Positions 42,907 through 51,864 of a stretch of DNA of 64,000 nucleotides are shown here, one piece after another (position 1 is the first letter of the stretch; each line of letters begins with the position of its first letter). The notes under the pieces were generated by a model. The model was given only the letters and a program-made list of their open reading frames with translations. It made no database searches and was not told the DNA's origin. Made by a program: the position numbers and the translations under genes. Source of the DNA: Nitrospiraceae bacterium (lineage in GTDB: Bacteria > Nitrospirota > Nitrospiria > Nitrospirales > Nitrospiraceae); assembly GCA_919902665.1 (NCBI GenBank), contig CAKKRK010000038.1:45812-109811 (forward strand), in the 5' to 3' direction.

Positions 42907-43755
42907 CTAGAGTCGTCCTGCGGCTTCCTTCATCTTGGGAAGCAGCGAAGTCGGAATGTGCAGCGTGCCCTTGCCGATACCGACTTCGATGTCAGGTTTC
43001 GTGAGGCCATGGAAATCGCTTCCGCCGGTGACCAGGAGGCCGAGTTGTTGAGCCAGGCTGAGGTATTCTCGAGTCTGCCGCGCGGCATGTGTACTATAGT
43101 AGACTTCTACCCCGTCAAGCCCATCGGCTTTGAGCTGTCGAACCAGATCAACCAGCGACTGCTCCGCGATTTTGACCCATGTCGGATGAGCCAGGACGGC
43201 AAGTCCTCGAGCTGCCTTGATCCAGGAAATGGCTTCGGCAGGGCTCGGAAGTTCCCGAGGAACGTAGGCCGGTTTACCCTCAGCAAGAAAGCGATCAAAG
43301 GCTTCTTTAGCAGAAGCGACGATGTGTTTGTCCATTAAGGCACGGGCAATGTGCGGTCTACCAACCGAATCGCTGCCGGCGAGTGCGCGGACTTCATCGT
43401 ACGTAATGTCGATTCCGAGGGTCTGCAGCCGTTCGATGATCTGTGGATTTCGGCGGTGACGCCCGTCCCGCAGTGTCTTCAGGCGAGCAAGCAGGTCAGG
43501 ATCCTGCTGATCAAGAAAGTACCCCAGGACGTGCAACTCAGAGTTGCCGGTAAACGAGCTGATTTCTACCCCAGGTATGATCTCGATTCCACACTGTTGT
43601 CCGGCCGTCATGGCCTCAGTGACACCCGTCATGATGTCGTGATCGGTGATCGCCAAGGCCGTCACCTTTGCGTGGCGTGCCATATTCACCACTTCAGTGG
43701 GCGTGCAACTTCCGTCAGAGTGGGTGGTATGCAGATGAAGGTCCAGGCGACTCAT
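42907..43755 (-). CDS. PHP-domain phosphoesterase (RNase AM/YciV-like)
   Basis: 282 residues. PHP metal ligands: 'DLHLHTTHSDGS' at the start, 'ITDHDIMTG' near 37-45, 'IPGVEISS' near 62, later 'VLAHP' and a C-terminal 'GSDFHG'. The PHP phosphoesterases YciV (RNase AM) and relatives hydrolyse 3',5'-nucleoside bisphosphates or trim RNA 5' ends. The assignment to that branch is from overall match, not proven. It starts by ATGA overlap with the preceding folB-methyltransferase stop, so the two are co-translated. Confidence 0.85.
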   Translation of the reverse strand: MSRLDLHLHTTHSDGSCTPTEVVNMARHAKVTALAITDHDIMTGVTEAMTAGQQCGIEIIPGVEISSFTGNSELHVLGYFLDQQDPDLLARLKTLRDGRHRRNPQIIERLQTLGIDITYDEVRALAGSDSVGRPHIARALMDKHIVASAKEAFDRFLAEGKPAYVPRELPSPAEAISWIKAARGLAVLAHPTWVKIAEQSLVDLVRQLKADGLDGVEVYYSTHAARQTREYLSLAQQLGLLVTGGSDFHGLTKPDIEVGIGKGTLHIPTSLLPKMKEAAGRL

Positions 43756-44693
43756 GTCGATGGCTCTGGAGTAAAGGGTTTCTGCGCAACAAGTTGGGCT
43801 GTGTAGACGGACTCTGACCCATTCATTCCTTCATGGAGTCCTTCATCATAATGGAGAATGCGGAGGTCGGGGAGAAGGCGTACGAGTTCACTATGTGCAA
43901 GGCAAAACTCTCGACGCTTTGGATGCTGGTGCTGGACGTGGTTATCGACAGTAAAGGTTTCATACAGCAACACCCCGCCGGGCTTAAGCGCGTCAATGAG
44001 AGAAGGGAAGAGGGGGCGGTGCAGGTAAAAGCAGACGACAACGGCATCGTACGCTTCGTGTCCGAGATGCGGCTCTTGCAGCGGTTGCCGCTCCAGATCC
44101 AGCACTCGCGAACTGATGCCGGTGAGGTGTCGTATTCGGGCGCTGGCTGAAAGTCGTGCGAGGGCCTGTTCGTCACGATCGACAGCATCGATCTGGTAGC
44201 CTAGTGAGGCAAGGAACAACGCGTGACGCCCGCTGCCGGAGGCCACATCAAGGACTCTGCCTTTGGGAAGCCGTTGAAGCTGCTGGACGAGAAACCGGGC
44301 CGGTGGTGGATCTGCTCGCAGGATGTGCTGTGTGAGCCTTGTACGTTCAATGCTGATCCCGACAGAACGGGTCACGTTGGAGATCGGAGGATGCAGCTTT
44401 CGGAGCCACAACTTGACATGATCGATCGAGAATTCAGCAAAGAGGGCTGTCAGGAGTCGTTCTGCCAGCGTTTCCAGCAGCTGTGACTCCTGAGCGGTCC
44501 CGATGTCGACGACTCGCTGAGCCACTTTCGCGTAGTCGATCGTGTGAACAAGATCGTCGGACAACCCTGCTGCTTCCAGTAGACAGTCCAATTCCAGATC
44601 AAGCGCGAGGGATTGTGGGCGAGCGCGTTCCTCAGGCGTTACGCCGCAGCGGCTGCGGAACTCCAATCGTTCGATGACGACATGTCCACCCAT
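43752..44693 (-). CDS. Fusion of dihydroneopterin aldolase (FolB) and SAM methyltransferase
   Basis: 313 residues. Residues 1-~118 are FolB-like: 'VIERLEFRSRCGVTPEERARPQSLALDLEL', 'TIDYAKVAQRVV', 'LLETLAERLLTALF', and 'VKLWLRKLHPPISNVTRSVGISIER' with the catalytic Lys region. Residues ~128-313 are a class I methyltransferase, motif I 'VLDVASGSGRHALFLASLGYQIDAVDRDEQAL' and 'LKPGGVLLYETFT', resembling TehB-type enzymes. FolB cleaves 7,8-dihydroneopterin in folate synthesis. There is no stop or frameshift at the junction, so the join seems genuine. Whether the methyltransferase acts on a pterin is unknown. Confidence 0.85.
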   Translation of the reverse strand: MGGHVVIERLEFRSRCGVTPEERARPQSLALDLELDCLLEAAGLSDDLVHTIDYAKVAQRVVDIGTAQESQLLETLAERLLTALFAEFSIDHVKLWLRKLHPPISNVTRSVGISIERTRLTQHILRADPPPARFLVQQLQRLPKGRVLDVASGSGRHALFLASLGYQIDAVDRDEQALARLSASARIRHLTGISSRVLDLERQPLQEPHLGHEAYDAVVVCFYLHRPLFPSLIDALKPGGVLLYETFTVDNHVQHQHPKRREFCLAHSELVRLLPDLRILHYDEGLHEGMNGSESVYTAQLVAQKPFTPEPST

Positions 44694-44775
44694 GTGTGCA
44701 TTGTCGAAGATCGGAATTCAGGCTGTCAAGCGAAGAGGAGCACGTTGCGGACAAGAGGCGCGCAGTCTATGACGG

Positions 44776-46326
44776 TTAGACGAAGTACCGGCTGGTATCG
44801 AATTTGTGCTCCGTGTTGTCGACCAACCGAATGATGCTGTGACGGTACTCGCCGGTGTCGTCCTTCTCGGTCAAATCCAACTCGGGACCATTCTCGATGG
44901 GAGTTCCCTGCGCATCGGTGATGACCTTGACGACCGGCCGTTCGCTCTCGGTGATATCGGCAGCAGGCTTGAGTACGACGGCGAATGCATCGGAATCGAG
45001 GACGACCAGGCTTCCGATCGGAATGATTCCCACGCAATTGACGAACAGTTTGAGCAAGGTCGCGTCAAAACTTTTCCCAGATTTCGACAGCATCATATTG
45101 AGTACTTTTGAGGGAGACATCGGTTCTCGGCGGTAGACACGGGACGATGTCATGGCATCGTAACAATCGGCGATCGTCAGAATGCGCCCCGTCAGAGAAA
45201 GTTTCCACGGTGTCTTTAATTTAGGATAACCGGAATAGTCCAAGTTCATGTGGTGTTCGAAGGATGCGGCGGCCATGCGGGTTGGAAGGTTGGTGATGCC
45301 GCGTAACTGTGTGAGGCTCAAGACTCCTTCCGTGGGGTGGTTACGCATCATCGTCCACTCGTCTTCCGTAAACTCACCCGGTTTATTCAAGACTTCCAGG
45401 GGAATGGTTGACTTTCCCATGTCGTGAAACAGCGCAGCTAAGCCGAGATCAGCGAGTTCGACTTTTGGATAGCCCGCTCTGTTTGCGAGCGCGATGGAGA
45501 GGAGCGAGACGTTGACGGAGTGGTTATGGGTGTATTGATCGTGACAGCGAAGCGTGGTGAGGCCCAGCATGATCGGCTCATCTTGCATCATCAGGTCGAC
45601 GATGTTTTGAATTGCACGTTTGGCCTGCTTAAAATTCAGGGCTTTACCATCGCGGGACGATTGAGTCAGATTGCTGACCGCATCGCCGGCTTTCCCATAG
45701 GCGGTTTTTGAGCGTGCTTTGTGCCGAGCTTTCGAATTTCTGTCTTCTGCAAGATCTTCTTTTAGGTTGAGCAATCGAGGGTCCTTCAGTTCGATGCCGG
45801 TCACGGCCAGGTTACTCAATTCCTGTCGGAAGTCTTCAATCGATTTCGTGCCAGGATCGAGACTGACGAAGAGGTGGGCGAACTCTCGAAGGTCCTTGGA
45901 GGAAACCGATGAGGAAAACATCAGGCCGCCGATCTTCCAATTCTTCAAGGCATCGAGGATGCTTGAGACGACCAGCATTTGTTGTGCTGTCACTTTCAGA
46001 TGATTCTCGCCGAGAAAGAGGAAGTCTTCCTGTACCCACAAGGTGACCGGTTGGTCGTGTGCGAGGGTTTCGATGAGCGTCAACATCGTTTCGACGGGTT
46101 TGTCGAGCGCGGCGTTGACGCGTCCATGGATCTTTGATGTCTTAATCAGCGTATTCAACTGTGTGATGAGTTGGAAGCCCAACATCACCAACTGTTGGTC
46201 GAGAATATCTCCGGCTTCTGATCCTTGGCCAATCTTCCGTGACAACGACTTTTCGTGTGTCAGAATTGGCTGGTTACGATCTTCGCTGGGAGGATTTTGC
46301 AGAGACTGCGACTGGCCTTCTTTCAC
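44776..46326 (-). CDS. HD-GYP domain protein (putative c-di-GMP phosphodiesterase)
   Basis: 516 residues, GTG start with AGGAAA 9 bases before. Residues ~50-180 form an unnamed helical/beta module also seen in the next gene. The HD-GYP domain at ~260-420 has the HD pair in 'LFHDMGK' near 300, later His residues in 'NHPTEGV' and 'FEHHMNLDYSGYPK' with the GYP motif near 362, and 'TIADCYDAMTSSRVYR'. HD-GYP proteins cleave c-di-GMP to pGpG or GMP. There is no membrane segment or receiver domain. It lies 11 bases downstream of the HEAT-repeat gene. Confidence 0.9.
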   Translation of the reverse strand: MKEGQSQSLQNPPSEDRNQPILTHEKSLSRKIGQGSEAGDILDQQLVMLGFQLITQLNTLIKTSKIHGRVNAALDKPVETMLTLIETLAHDQPVTLWVQEDFLFLGENHLKVTAQQMLVVSSILDALKNWKIGGLMFSSSVSSKDLREFAHLFVSLDPGTKSIEDFRQELSNLAVTGIELKDPRLLNLKEDLAEDRNSKARHKARSKTAYGKAGDAVSNLTQSSRDGKALNFKQAKRAIQNIVDLMMQDEPIMLGLTTLRCHDQYTHNHSVNVSLLSIALANRAGYPKVELADLGLAALFHDMGKSTIPLEVLNKPGEFTEDEWTMMRNHPTEGVLSLTQLRGITNLPTRMAAASFEHHMNLDYSGYPKLKTPWKLSLTGRILTIADCYDAMTSSRVYRREPMSPSKVLNMMLSKSGKSFDATLLKLFVNCVGIIPIGSLVVLDSDAFAVVLKPAADITESERPVVKVITDAQGTPIENGPELDLTEKDDTGEYRHSIIRLVDNTEHKFDTSRYFV

Positions 46327-46337
46327 GATTGTGTTTC

Positions 46338-48128
46338 CTACGGTGTGGAGCCGGTTGAGGGGAGACTACGTTGGAGCCGTTGCGCGTGCGCCAGTGCTGT
46401 GGCGCACGCTTGACGAACCGCGGCGTTTCCCTTGTTCGCTCCCAGTGAAATCGCGGCGATCGCGGCAGGAGTGGCGAGTTTTCCGAGTGCTTCTGCTCCC
46501 AGGACCGCCAGCTCTTCCTTTTTTTTTCGGTTCGTCCATGTCCATTCGGTCATCAGCCCTTGCCAATAGGGAATGGCTTCGTCTCCGCATGTGGTGCGGA
46601 TAGCCTGAAAGATCGCTCGTCGCTCACTGATAGGGCGATCCATAAACTCTTCTGCCGATAGAAGCGGGGACCACTGGGAGAAGGGAACGGTGTACTGACC
46701 GGATATGAGTAGCTTCAGCGCAGCAAAGCGAACCCCATCGTCTTCATCGGTCGAAAGGGCGACGAGTTTGGTGCCATTGCCGGTGGGTCGGAAGAGGCCG
46801 AGGGCACGGATGACTTCCCGCCGAACCTGCGCGTCAGGATACCGAGTCAGTCGTTCAATCGAATCGGCGAACTTGGGATTGTTCCACTTGATGAGGATCA
46901 CAAGCAGATTACGAACATACCCAGGCCTACGATCCGATAACCCTCGTACCAAGGGGTCCGGGTGGTCCTTCGCAAGGACAACCAGGGCTTCCGATACTAT
47001 GGCTTGGTGGACCGGAGACGTGACGTTCGCGAGGAGCGAACAGAGTGAGGGGACGGCATCCGCCTGCATCAGCAGTAAGACGGTCGAGAGTCCTTTCACA
47101 TCGGCGTCGGGGTTTTGATTGAGATAGTCCTCGATCATCTTCACTCGTTCCGTGCGGCCGAGCCCGTTGAGGAGCGAGGCCAACTGTTGTTTGTGTTCAT
47201 CGCCCAGATCCGGCCGCACGGCATCCGTTTCATGGAGGAGGCTTAAGACGTTCTCCAAGACCGTCCATTTGCCTCCGCGAAGAAGGGATTCCACGACGGT
47301 GCCCCACAGATTGAAGAGTTTCGTCAGCAACGCGGGAGATTTCTCTGAGGCGAGGATGGCGGTCAACATGTCCAGGATGTACATGAGACTATCCTGTTTA
47401 CGCTCTGCCTCGATTTCTTGCACGAGGACGGCCAGTTCTTCTTCCGTGACCTCATAGCCTGCAAGCCCGGACTGGAAACGGTTTTTGGCGTTTCCTGAAC
47501 CACCGCCCTCAGCGCCGGTCTCTTCTTTGGCCCGCTTTTTCCGTTCTCGCTCTTGATCCAGCAACTCTCTGAGCGTTGAATCGGACGAACTCATGCTGCT
47601 GGCAAGGCTGTCGTTACCTACCGACGACTTTGAGAGTTCTTCGGCCGTTGTGAGCGTGATTGTCGAGAGATTTCGAGCCCATAGGCGTGTGACGATATCA
47701 TCGTCATCCTCATTCGAATCGACGTTGTTCCAGAGGGAGGCAAGGAAGAGCGACAGGTCTTCTTGTGTGAGTCCCTCGTGCAGGACGAGTTCTCGGATGC
47801 CGTCGGCGTACAGTTTGAAGGCGAAATTCTCGCTCCCTCCATCCTGTTCTGCCTGGTAGACGACAGCGTCCTTGCACAGCAATTCGGATCGTTGAACGAG
47901 GAACGCCAGTCGTGCATACGTGGTGAGATGAGTGGTCAATTCTTCGAATAGCTGCTGGGTAAATTTCAAGGCAACGGGATTTGCTGAGCCGTACGTCCGG
48001 TTCGATTTGGCCGTCTTGTCCAGGAGTTTTAAGACACGTTTGGCGGAAAGAATCTCCGGGTCTTCAGCTGTGCGCGTGGCGACTGCGGCGGCCATCATTT
48101 CTTGAGCCGTTTTGAGGTCCGTCGTCAT
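46338..48128 (-). CDS. HEAT-repeat protein paired with the HD-GYP gene
   Basis: 596 residues. The N-terminal ~150 residues share the pattern of the HD-GYP protein's N-terminal module ('LLDKTAKSNRTYGSANPVALKFTQQLFEEL...LAFLVQRSELLCKDAVVYQ...GIRELVLHEGLTQEDLSLFLASL'). A Ser/Glu/Lys-rich linker follows at ~170-225. The rest is helical, with HEAT-like repeats around 330-590 ('DPLVRGLSDRRPGYVRNLLVILIKW', 'YPDAQVRREVIRALGLF', 'EDDGVRFAALKLL', 'LGAEALGKLATPAAIAAI'). HEAT solenoids are protein-binding scaffolds. Cytosolic, no TM. First gene of the pair. Confidence 0.8.
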   Translation of the reverse strand: MTTDLKTAQEMMAAAVATRTAEDPEILSAKRVLKLLDKTAKSNRTYGSANPVALKFTQQLFEELTTHLTTYARLAFLVQRSELLCKDAVVYQAEQDGGSENFAFKLYADGIRELVLHEGLTQEDLSLFLASLWNNVDSNEDDDDIVTRLWARNLSTITLTTAEELSKSSVGNDSLASSMSSSDSTLRELLDQERERKKRAKEETGAEGGGSGNAKNRFQSGLAGYEVTEEELAVLVQEIEAERKQDSLMYILDMLTAILASEKSPALLTKLFNLWGTVVESLLRGGKWTVLENVLSLLHETDAVRPDLGDEHKQQLASLLNGLGRTERVKMIEDYLNQNPDADVKGLSTVLLLMQADAVPSLCSLLANVTSPVHQAIVSEALVVLAKDHPDPLVRGLSDRRPGYVRNLLVILIKWNNPKFADSIERLTRYPDAQVRREVIRALGLFRPTGNGTKLVALSTDEDDGVRFAALKLLISGQYTVPFSQWSPLLSAEEFMDRPISERRAIFQAIRTTCGDEAIPYWQGLMTEWTWTNRKKKEELAVLGAEALGKLATPAAIAAISLGANKGNAAVRQACATALAHAQRLQRSLPSTGSTP

Positions 48129-48258
48129 ACGTAAGACCTACCGGCAGATCGCAGATTCGTCAAGAAAATCACCGTTCTCTGCAGTCGTAGGACTCTGAAT
48201 ACGTACGTGATCCAATGGCTTGTTTGCCACGAGTGGCATCGGTAGAATCGAACCGCAC

Positions 48259-48906
48259 ATGAGTAGAACGAGTAGGACTCCCCTTGTGATCTGTTTTGGC
48301 GATAGTCTGACAGCAGGCTTTCAGTCGCCGACACGAGACAACCCAACCGGGCGGGAGACTCCGTACGGACAGTTTCTCCAATCCCTTGTTAGCGATGAGG
48401 TGCACGTCTGTATTTCCGGGATCTGCGGTGAGTTGACCGGCGAAATGGTCATGCGGTTCGCGCGAGATGTACTCAATCATCAACCGGGTTATGTCCCGAT
48501 TCTTGGTGGCACGAACGATTTAGGATGGAATGCGTCACCATCCGAAATCATGGCCAATCTCATCAAGATGTACGAACAGACCCTGGCGATGGGTGCGGTT
48601 CCGATTCCTGTGACGGTGCCTTCGATTCGAGTGGAAGATGTTTCGGGCAGCCAAGAAGGACAGGAATGGGTTGCTGAGCATCTTACCCGCCGAAGTCAGA
48701 TGAATAAGCTCATCCGAGAGTATGCCAGCTCCAAATGCCTTGCCTTTGTCGATCTTTTTGCAGCTACTGCAGATCCGGGGAGTGGCCAACTGGCGGCGAT
48801 CTATTCGAACGACGGGATTCATCTGACCACCGCCGGATATCGGCTGTTTGCCGAGCAGGTAGCCCATATCTTGAAGCCGCTGTTTGCGCAGAACAAGCAG
48901 CTATGA
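48259..48906 (+). CDS. SGNH/GDSL hydrolase
   Basis: 215 residues from ATG 48259 (a TTG 39 bases earlier is less likely). GDSL block 'FGDSLTAGF' near residues 13-20 with the nucleophile Ser, Gly of block II in 'ISGICGELT', Asn of block III in 'GGTNDLGWN', and Asp/His of block V in 'DGIHLTTAGY'. All catalytic residues of an SGNH esterase are present. No signal peptide, so cytosolic, unlike TesA. The substrate is unknown. Its stop overlaps the thioredoxin start (ATGA). Confidence 0.87.
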   Translation: MSRTSRTPLVICFGDSLTAGFQSPTRDNPTGRETPYGQFLQSLVSDEVHVCISGICGELTGEMVMRFARDVLNHQPGYVPILGGTNDLGWNASPSEIMANLIKMYEQTLAMGAVPIPVTVPSIRVEDVSGSQEGQEWVAEHLTRRSQMNKLIREYASSKCLAFVDLFAATADPGSGQLAAIYSNDGIHLTTAGYRLFAEQVAHILKPLFAQNKQL

Positions 48907-49235
48907 GTTCTATGCTCCAAGCCGTCACTGATCGAGAGTTTGACCGGGTGGTGGAGGCAAGCATTGTTCCGGTGTTAGTCGAATTCTGGAAGCCAGGCTG
49001 CGGCCATTGCCAGGCTTTGATGAAGGAGCTTGAGCAGTTGCAGCAAGAGTTGGGCGGGCGGGTATTCATCCTGGCAATGAACGTCGACGAAAATTTTCAG
49101 ATTCCCGCCGAACTGGAAGTCTCCTCGCTTCCCGCACTGGCGTTGTATTGCAACGGGGAGTTCGTAAAATTTATCGGTGGGCTGGGAAAGAGGGATGAGA
49201 TTGCGAAACAAATCCGAATTGCGTTGGGTCGATGA
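48903..49235 (+). CDS. Thioredoxin-like protein, CGHC active site
   Basis: 110 residues from ATG 48903, overlapping the hydrolase stop by 4 bases. Thioredoxin fold with CGHC at residues 33-36 in 'LVEFWKPGCGHCQALMKEL', the cis-Pro in 'VSSLPALALY', and 'KFIGGLGKRDEI'. The CGHC centre, like that of disulfide isomerases, is more oxidising than the CGPC of normal thioredoxin. No signal peptide, so cytosolic. An in-frame upstream extension lies inside the hydrolase gene and is not used. Confidence 0.88.
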   Translation: MSSMLQAVTDREFDRVVEASIVPVLVEFWKPGCGHCQALMKELEQLQQELGGRVFILAMNVDENFQIPAELEVSSLPALALYCNGEFVKFIGGLGKRDEIAKQIRIALGR

Positions 49236-49256
49236 TCGGTCTCCGTGCAGATCAGT

Positions 49257-50804
49257 CTACAGCACTCGCCAAGTGCGGCCGTCGTTTTGAATCAACCGAT
49301 CGGCTTCCACCGGTCCCCATGTACCGGCTTGATACTCGGGGAGCCACCGTTGTCCCGACTTGTCCCAGGCTTCGAGAATCTGGGTGATCCAAGCCCAAGA
49401 TGCTTCCACAGCATCGCGCCGCATGAAACGAGAGGCATCTCCAGCCATCACATCGAGTAGGAGGCGCTCGTAGGCCTCTGGAGACGGTCGTCCAAATACT
49501 TCTCCGTACTTGAAGTTCATTTCAACTGGATGAGTCTGTGCGCGAGTGCCGGGAACCCGTGAGACGATACGGAGTGAGAGTCCTTCTTCCGGTTGAATTT
49601 TCAAGGCTAAGACATTTGGGGCTTGAGGATTCTGTGCGTTAGCGTTAAAGAGGATCTGCGGAATTTCTTTGAATTGCACGGCGACTTCGCTCGCGCGCAG
49701 AGGCAACGCTTTCCCTGTCCGCAAGTAGAACGGGACTCCGGACCATCGCCAATTCTCCACGAAGCATTTTATAGCCACGTAGGTTTCAGTGGTGGAGTTC
49801 GGTGTGACGCCTTTTTCGCGTCGATAGCCGGGTACTGGTGTGCCATGGGCCGTTCCTTCTGTGTACTGTGCCCGCACGGTAAATTTGTCCGCGTCCTTTT
49901 CCGTGATGGGCCGCAAGCAGCGGAGCACTTCCATCTTGGCGTTGCGCACGACATTCGGATCGAGCGAGTACGGTGGCTCCATCGCAACCAGACAGAGTAA
50001 TTGTAGTAAATGGTTCTGGATCATGTCGCGAAGTGCGCCGGCTTCTTCATAGTAGCTTGCTCGCGTGCCGACGCCTTCCGCTTCGCTCACGGTGATTTGG
50101 ACGTGATCCACGTATTTGTGGTTCCAAATGGGCTCGAAAATGCTGTTGGCGAAGCGCACAACCATGAGATTCTGAACGGTCTCTTTCCCGAGATAATGAT
50201 CGATTCGGAAGATCTGCGATTCGTCGAAGACGCGGCCTGTGACCTCGTTGATGGCCTGTGCGGAGGCCAGATCGCGCCCAACCGGTTTTTCCACGATGAT
50301 GCGTGTATAGGGCGAACGAGCTCCAGGAGTTCCTGCCAGTCCAGAATGGGACAATCCCTCACAGACATCAGTAAAGGAACTGGGGGGAATGCTGAGGTAG
50401 AAAATTCGGTTCCCGGGCAGTTGGAACCTACGCTCAAGTTCTTCGGCCCGTTCCTTCAGGCGCACATAGGTCTGCGCGTCGTCGTTTCCTCCCGCCAAGT
50501 AAAACAGGTGTTGGGAAAAGGCATTCCACGTATCTTCGATGAGAGCTTGTCGGGAATGTTTGACGACGCCATCGCGGACGCTGGCTCGGAACTCTTCATC
50601 GCTCATGGGGGTACGGCCCAGGCCGATCACGACATAGTTCGACGGGAGTAACCCGTCGAGGAGGAGATTGTAGACTGCCGGGATCAAACGTCGACGAGCC
50701 AAGTCGCCTGAACCTCCAAAAATGACCAGGGTACAAGGTTCGACCGGCGGCAGTGGTTCCTGCGTGGGGTGGATATCGATTCGTTGACCATTCGTTTGAG
50801 CCAT
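49257..50804 (-). CDS. zwf: Glucose-6-phosphate 1-dehydrogenase
   Basis: 515 residues. N-terminal NADP site 'TLVIFGGSGDLARRRLIPAVYNL', active site 'RIDHYLGKETVQNLMVVRFAN' with the catalytic His, and 'EEAGALRDMIQNHLLQLLCLVAMEPP'. It oxidises glucose-6-phosphate to 6-phosphogluconolactone with NADP, the entry to the oxidative pentose-phosphate pathway. It follows gnd by 27 bases on the same strand. No lactonase gene (pgl) is adjacent. Convergent with the thioredoxin gene, 21 bases apart. Confidence 0.96.
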   Translation of the reverse strand: MAQTNGQRIDIHPTQEPLPPVEPCTLVIFGGSGDLARRRLIPAVYNLLLDGLLPSNYVVIGLGRTPMSDEEFRASVRDGVVKHSRQALIEDTWNAFSQHLFYLAGGNDDAQTYVRLKERAEELERRFQLPGNRIFYLSIPPSSFTDVCEGLSHSGLAGTPGARSPYTRIIVEKPVGRDLASAQAINEVTGRVFDESQIFRIDHYLGKETVQNLMVVRFANSIFEPIWNHKYVDHVQITVSEAEGVGTRASYYEEAGALRDMIQNHLLQLLCLVAMEPPYSLDPNVVRNAKMEVLRCLRPITEKDADKFTVRAQYTEGTAHGTPVPGYRREKGVTPNSTTETYVAIKCFVENWRWSGVPFYLRTGKALPLRASEVAVQFKEIPQILFNANAQNPQAPNVLALKIQPEEGLSLRIVSRVPGTRAQTHPVEMNFKYGEVFGRPSPEAYERLLLDVMAGDASRFMRRDAVEASWAWITQILEAWDKSGQRWLPEYQAGTWGPVEADRLIQNDGRTWRVL

Positions 50805-50831
50805 CAGGATCTCCTCAATGAGGCCAGACCA

Positions 50832-51725
50832 TTATCGTCGGACCGAGTGGCCGCCAAAGGCATTTCGCAGGGCTGCCAGCATCTTTTCAGCAAACGATTC
50901 GTCCTGCCGCGAACGAAACCGCGTAAAGAGCGCTGTCGTGAGAGTGGGTACTGGCACGTCCTTCTCGATGGCATCGGCGATCATCCAGCGGCCTTCGCCA
51001 GAATCTTGCACGTACCCCTTCAGTTTTTCCAGCTTTTGATCGTCCTTGAGCGCGCCCGCGGCCAGTTCCAACAACCAGGACCGGACGACACTCCCGTGCA
51101 TCCAGAGATCGGCCACGCGCGCCAAGTTCAGCTTGTACTCGCTCTTCGACATCAACTCAAATCCTTCGGCGTAGCCTTGCATCATGCTGTACTCAATGCC
51201 GTTGTGCACCATCTTCACATAGTGCCCGGCACCGGCCGCACCGACGTGAGCCCAGCCGTTTTCAGGCGCCAGGGTCTTGAACACCGGTTCAAGCCGTTTG
51301 ACGGCTGCGTCTTCTCCGCCGACCATGAGACAATAGCCGACTTGCAGTCCCCAGATCCCTCCACTGGTTCCCGCGTCAACGTAGTGAATGCCTTTTTTCT
51401 TGAGCTCGGCAGCCCGCCGCACATCGTCGTGAAACCTGGTATTTCCACCGTCCACGATGGTGTCACCTGGTTGCAACAATGCAGCTACAGCCTGAATAGT
51501 TTCTTCGGTCGGGGCTCCGGAAGGCACCATTACCCAGACAGCACGCGGGGCGCTGAGCTTACTGACAAGATCAGCAAGGGATGAGGAACCGATCGCGCCC
51601 TGGCCCTCGGCCTGTTTGATCAAGTCGCTCGAGCGGTCGTAGACTACGACGCGGTGTTGGTCGCGCCGAAGGCGCGTCACCATGTTCATCCCCATCTTGC
51701 CGAGTCCGATAAATCCCAGTTCCAT
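50832..51725 (-). CDS. gnd: 6-phosphogluconate dehydrogenase, short NAD-type (YqeC-like)
   Basis: 297 residues from ATG 51725 with AAGGAG 7 bases upstream; a longer frame lacks a site. N-terminal 'ELGFIGLGKMGMNMVTRLRRDQHRVVVYDRS' dinucleotide fold, 'VDAGTSGGIWGLQVGYCLMVGG', and the catalytic 'HYVKMVHNGIEYSMMQGYAEGFELM'. At ~300 residues this is the short decarboxylating form (YqeC/GndA type, often NAD-preferring), not the ~470-residue Gnd. It makes ribulose-5-phosphate and CO2. Upstream partner of zwf. Confidence 0.94.
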   Translation of the reverse strand: MELGFIGLGKMGMNMVTRLRRDQHRVVVYDRSSDLIKQAEGQGAIGSSSLADLVSKLSAPRAVWVMVPSGAPTEETIQAVAALLQPGDTIVDGGNTRFHDDVRRAAELKKKGIHYVDAGTSGGIWGLQVGYCLMVGGEDAAVKRLEPVFKTLAPENGWAHVGAAGAGHYVKMVHNGIEYSMMQGYAEGFELMSKSEYKLNLARVADLWMHGSVVRSWLLELAAGALKDDQKLEKLKGYVQDSGEGRWMIADAIEKDVPVPTLTTALFTRFRSRQDESFAEKMLAALRNAFGGHSVRR

Positions 51726-51864
51726 AAGGGTGCTCCTTGGTTTGTCGCCGGTCACAGCCAATGCGGCGTCCGTCGATCGATTTGCAGGCAGGTACGGTTC
51801 CTCTCACGTTGTGTACGAAACACGTTCCCAACGCGGAGGCAACCGGTTGAATGCACTGCTCTCT

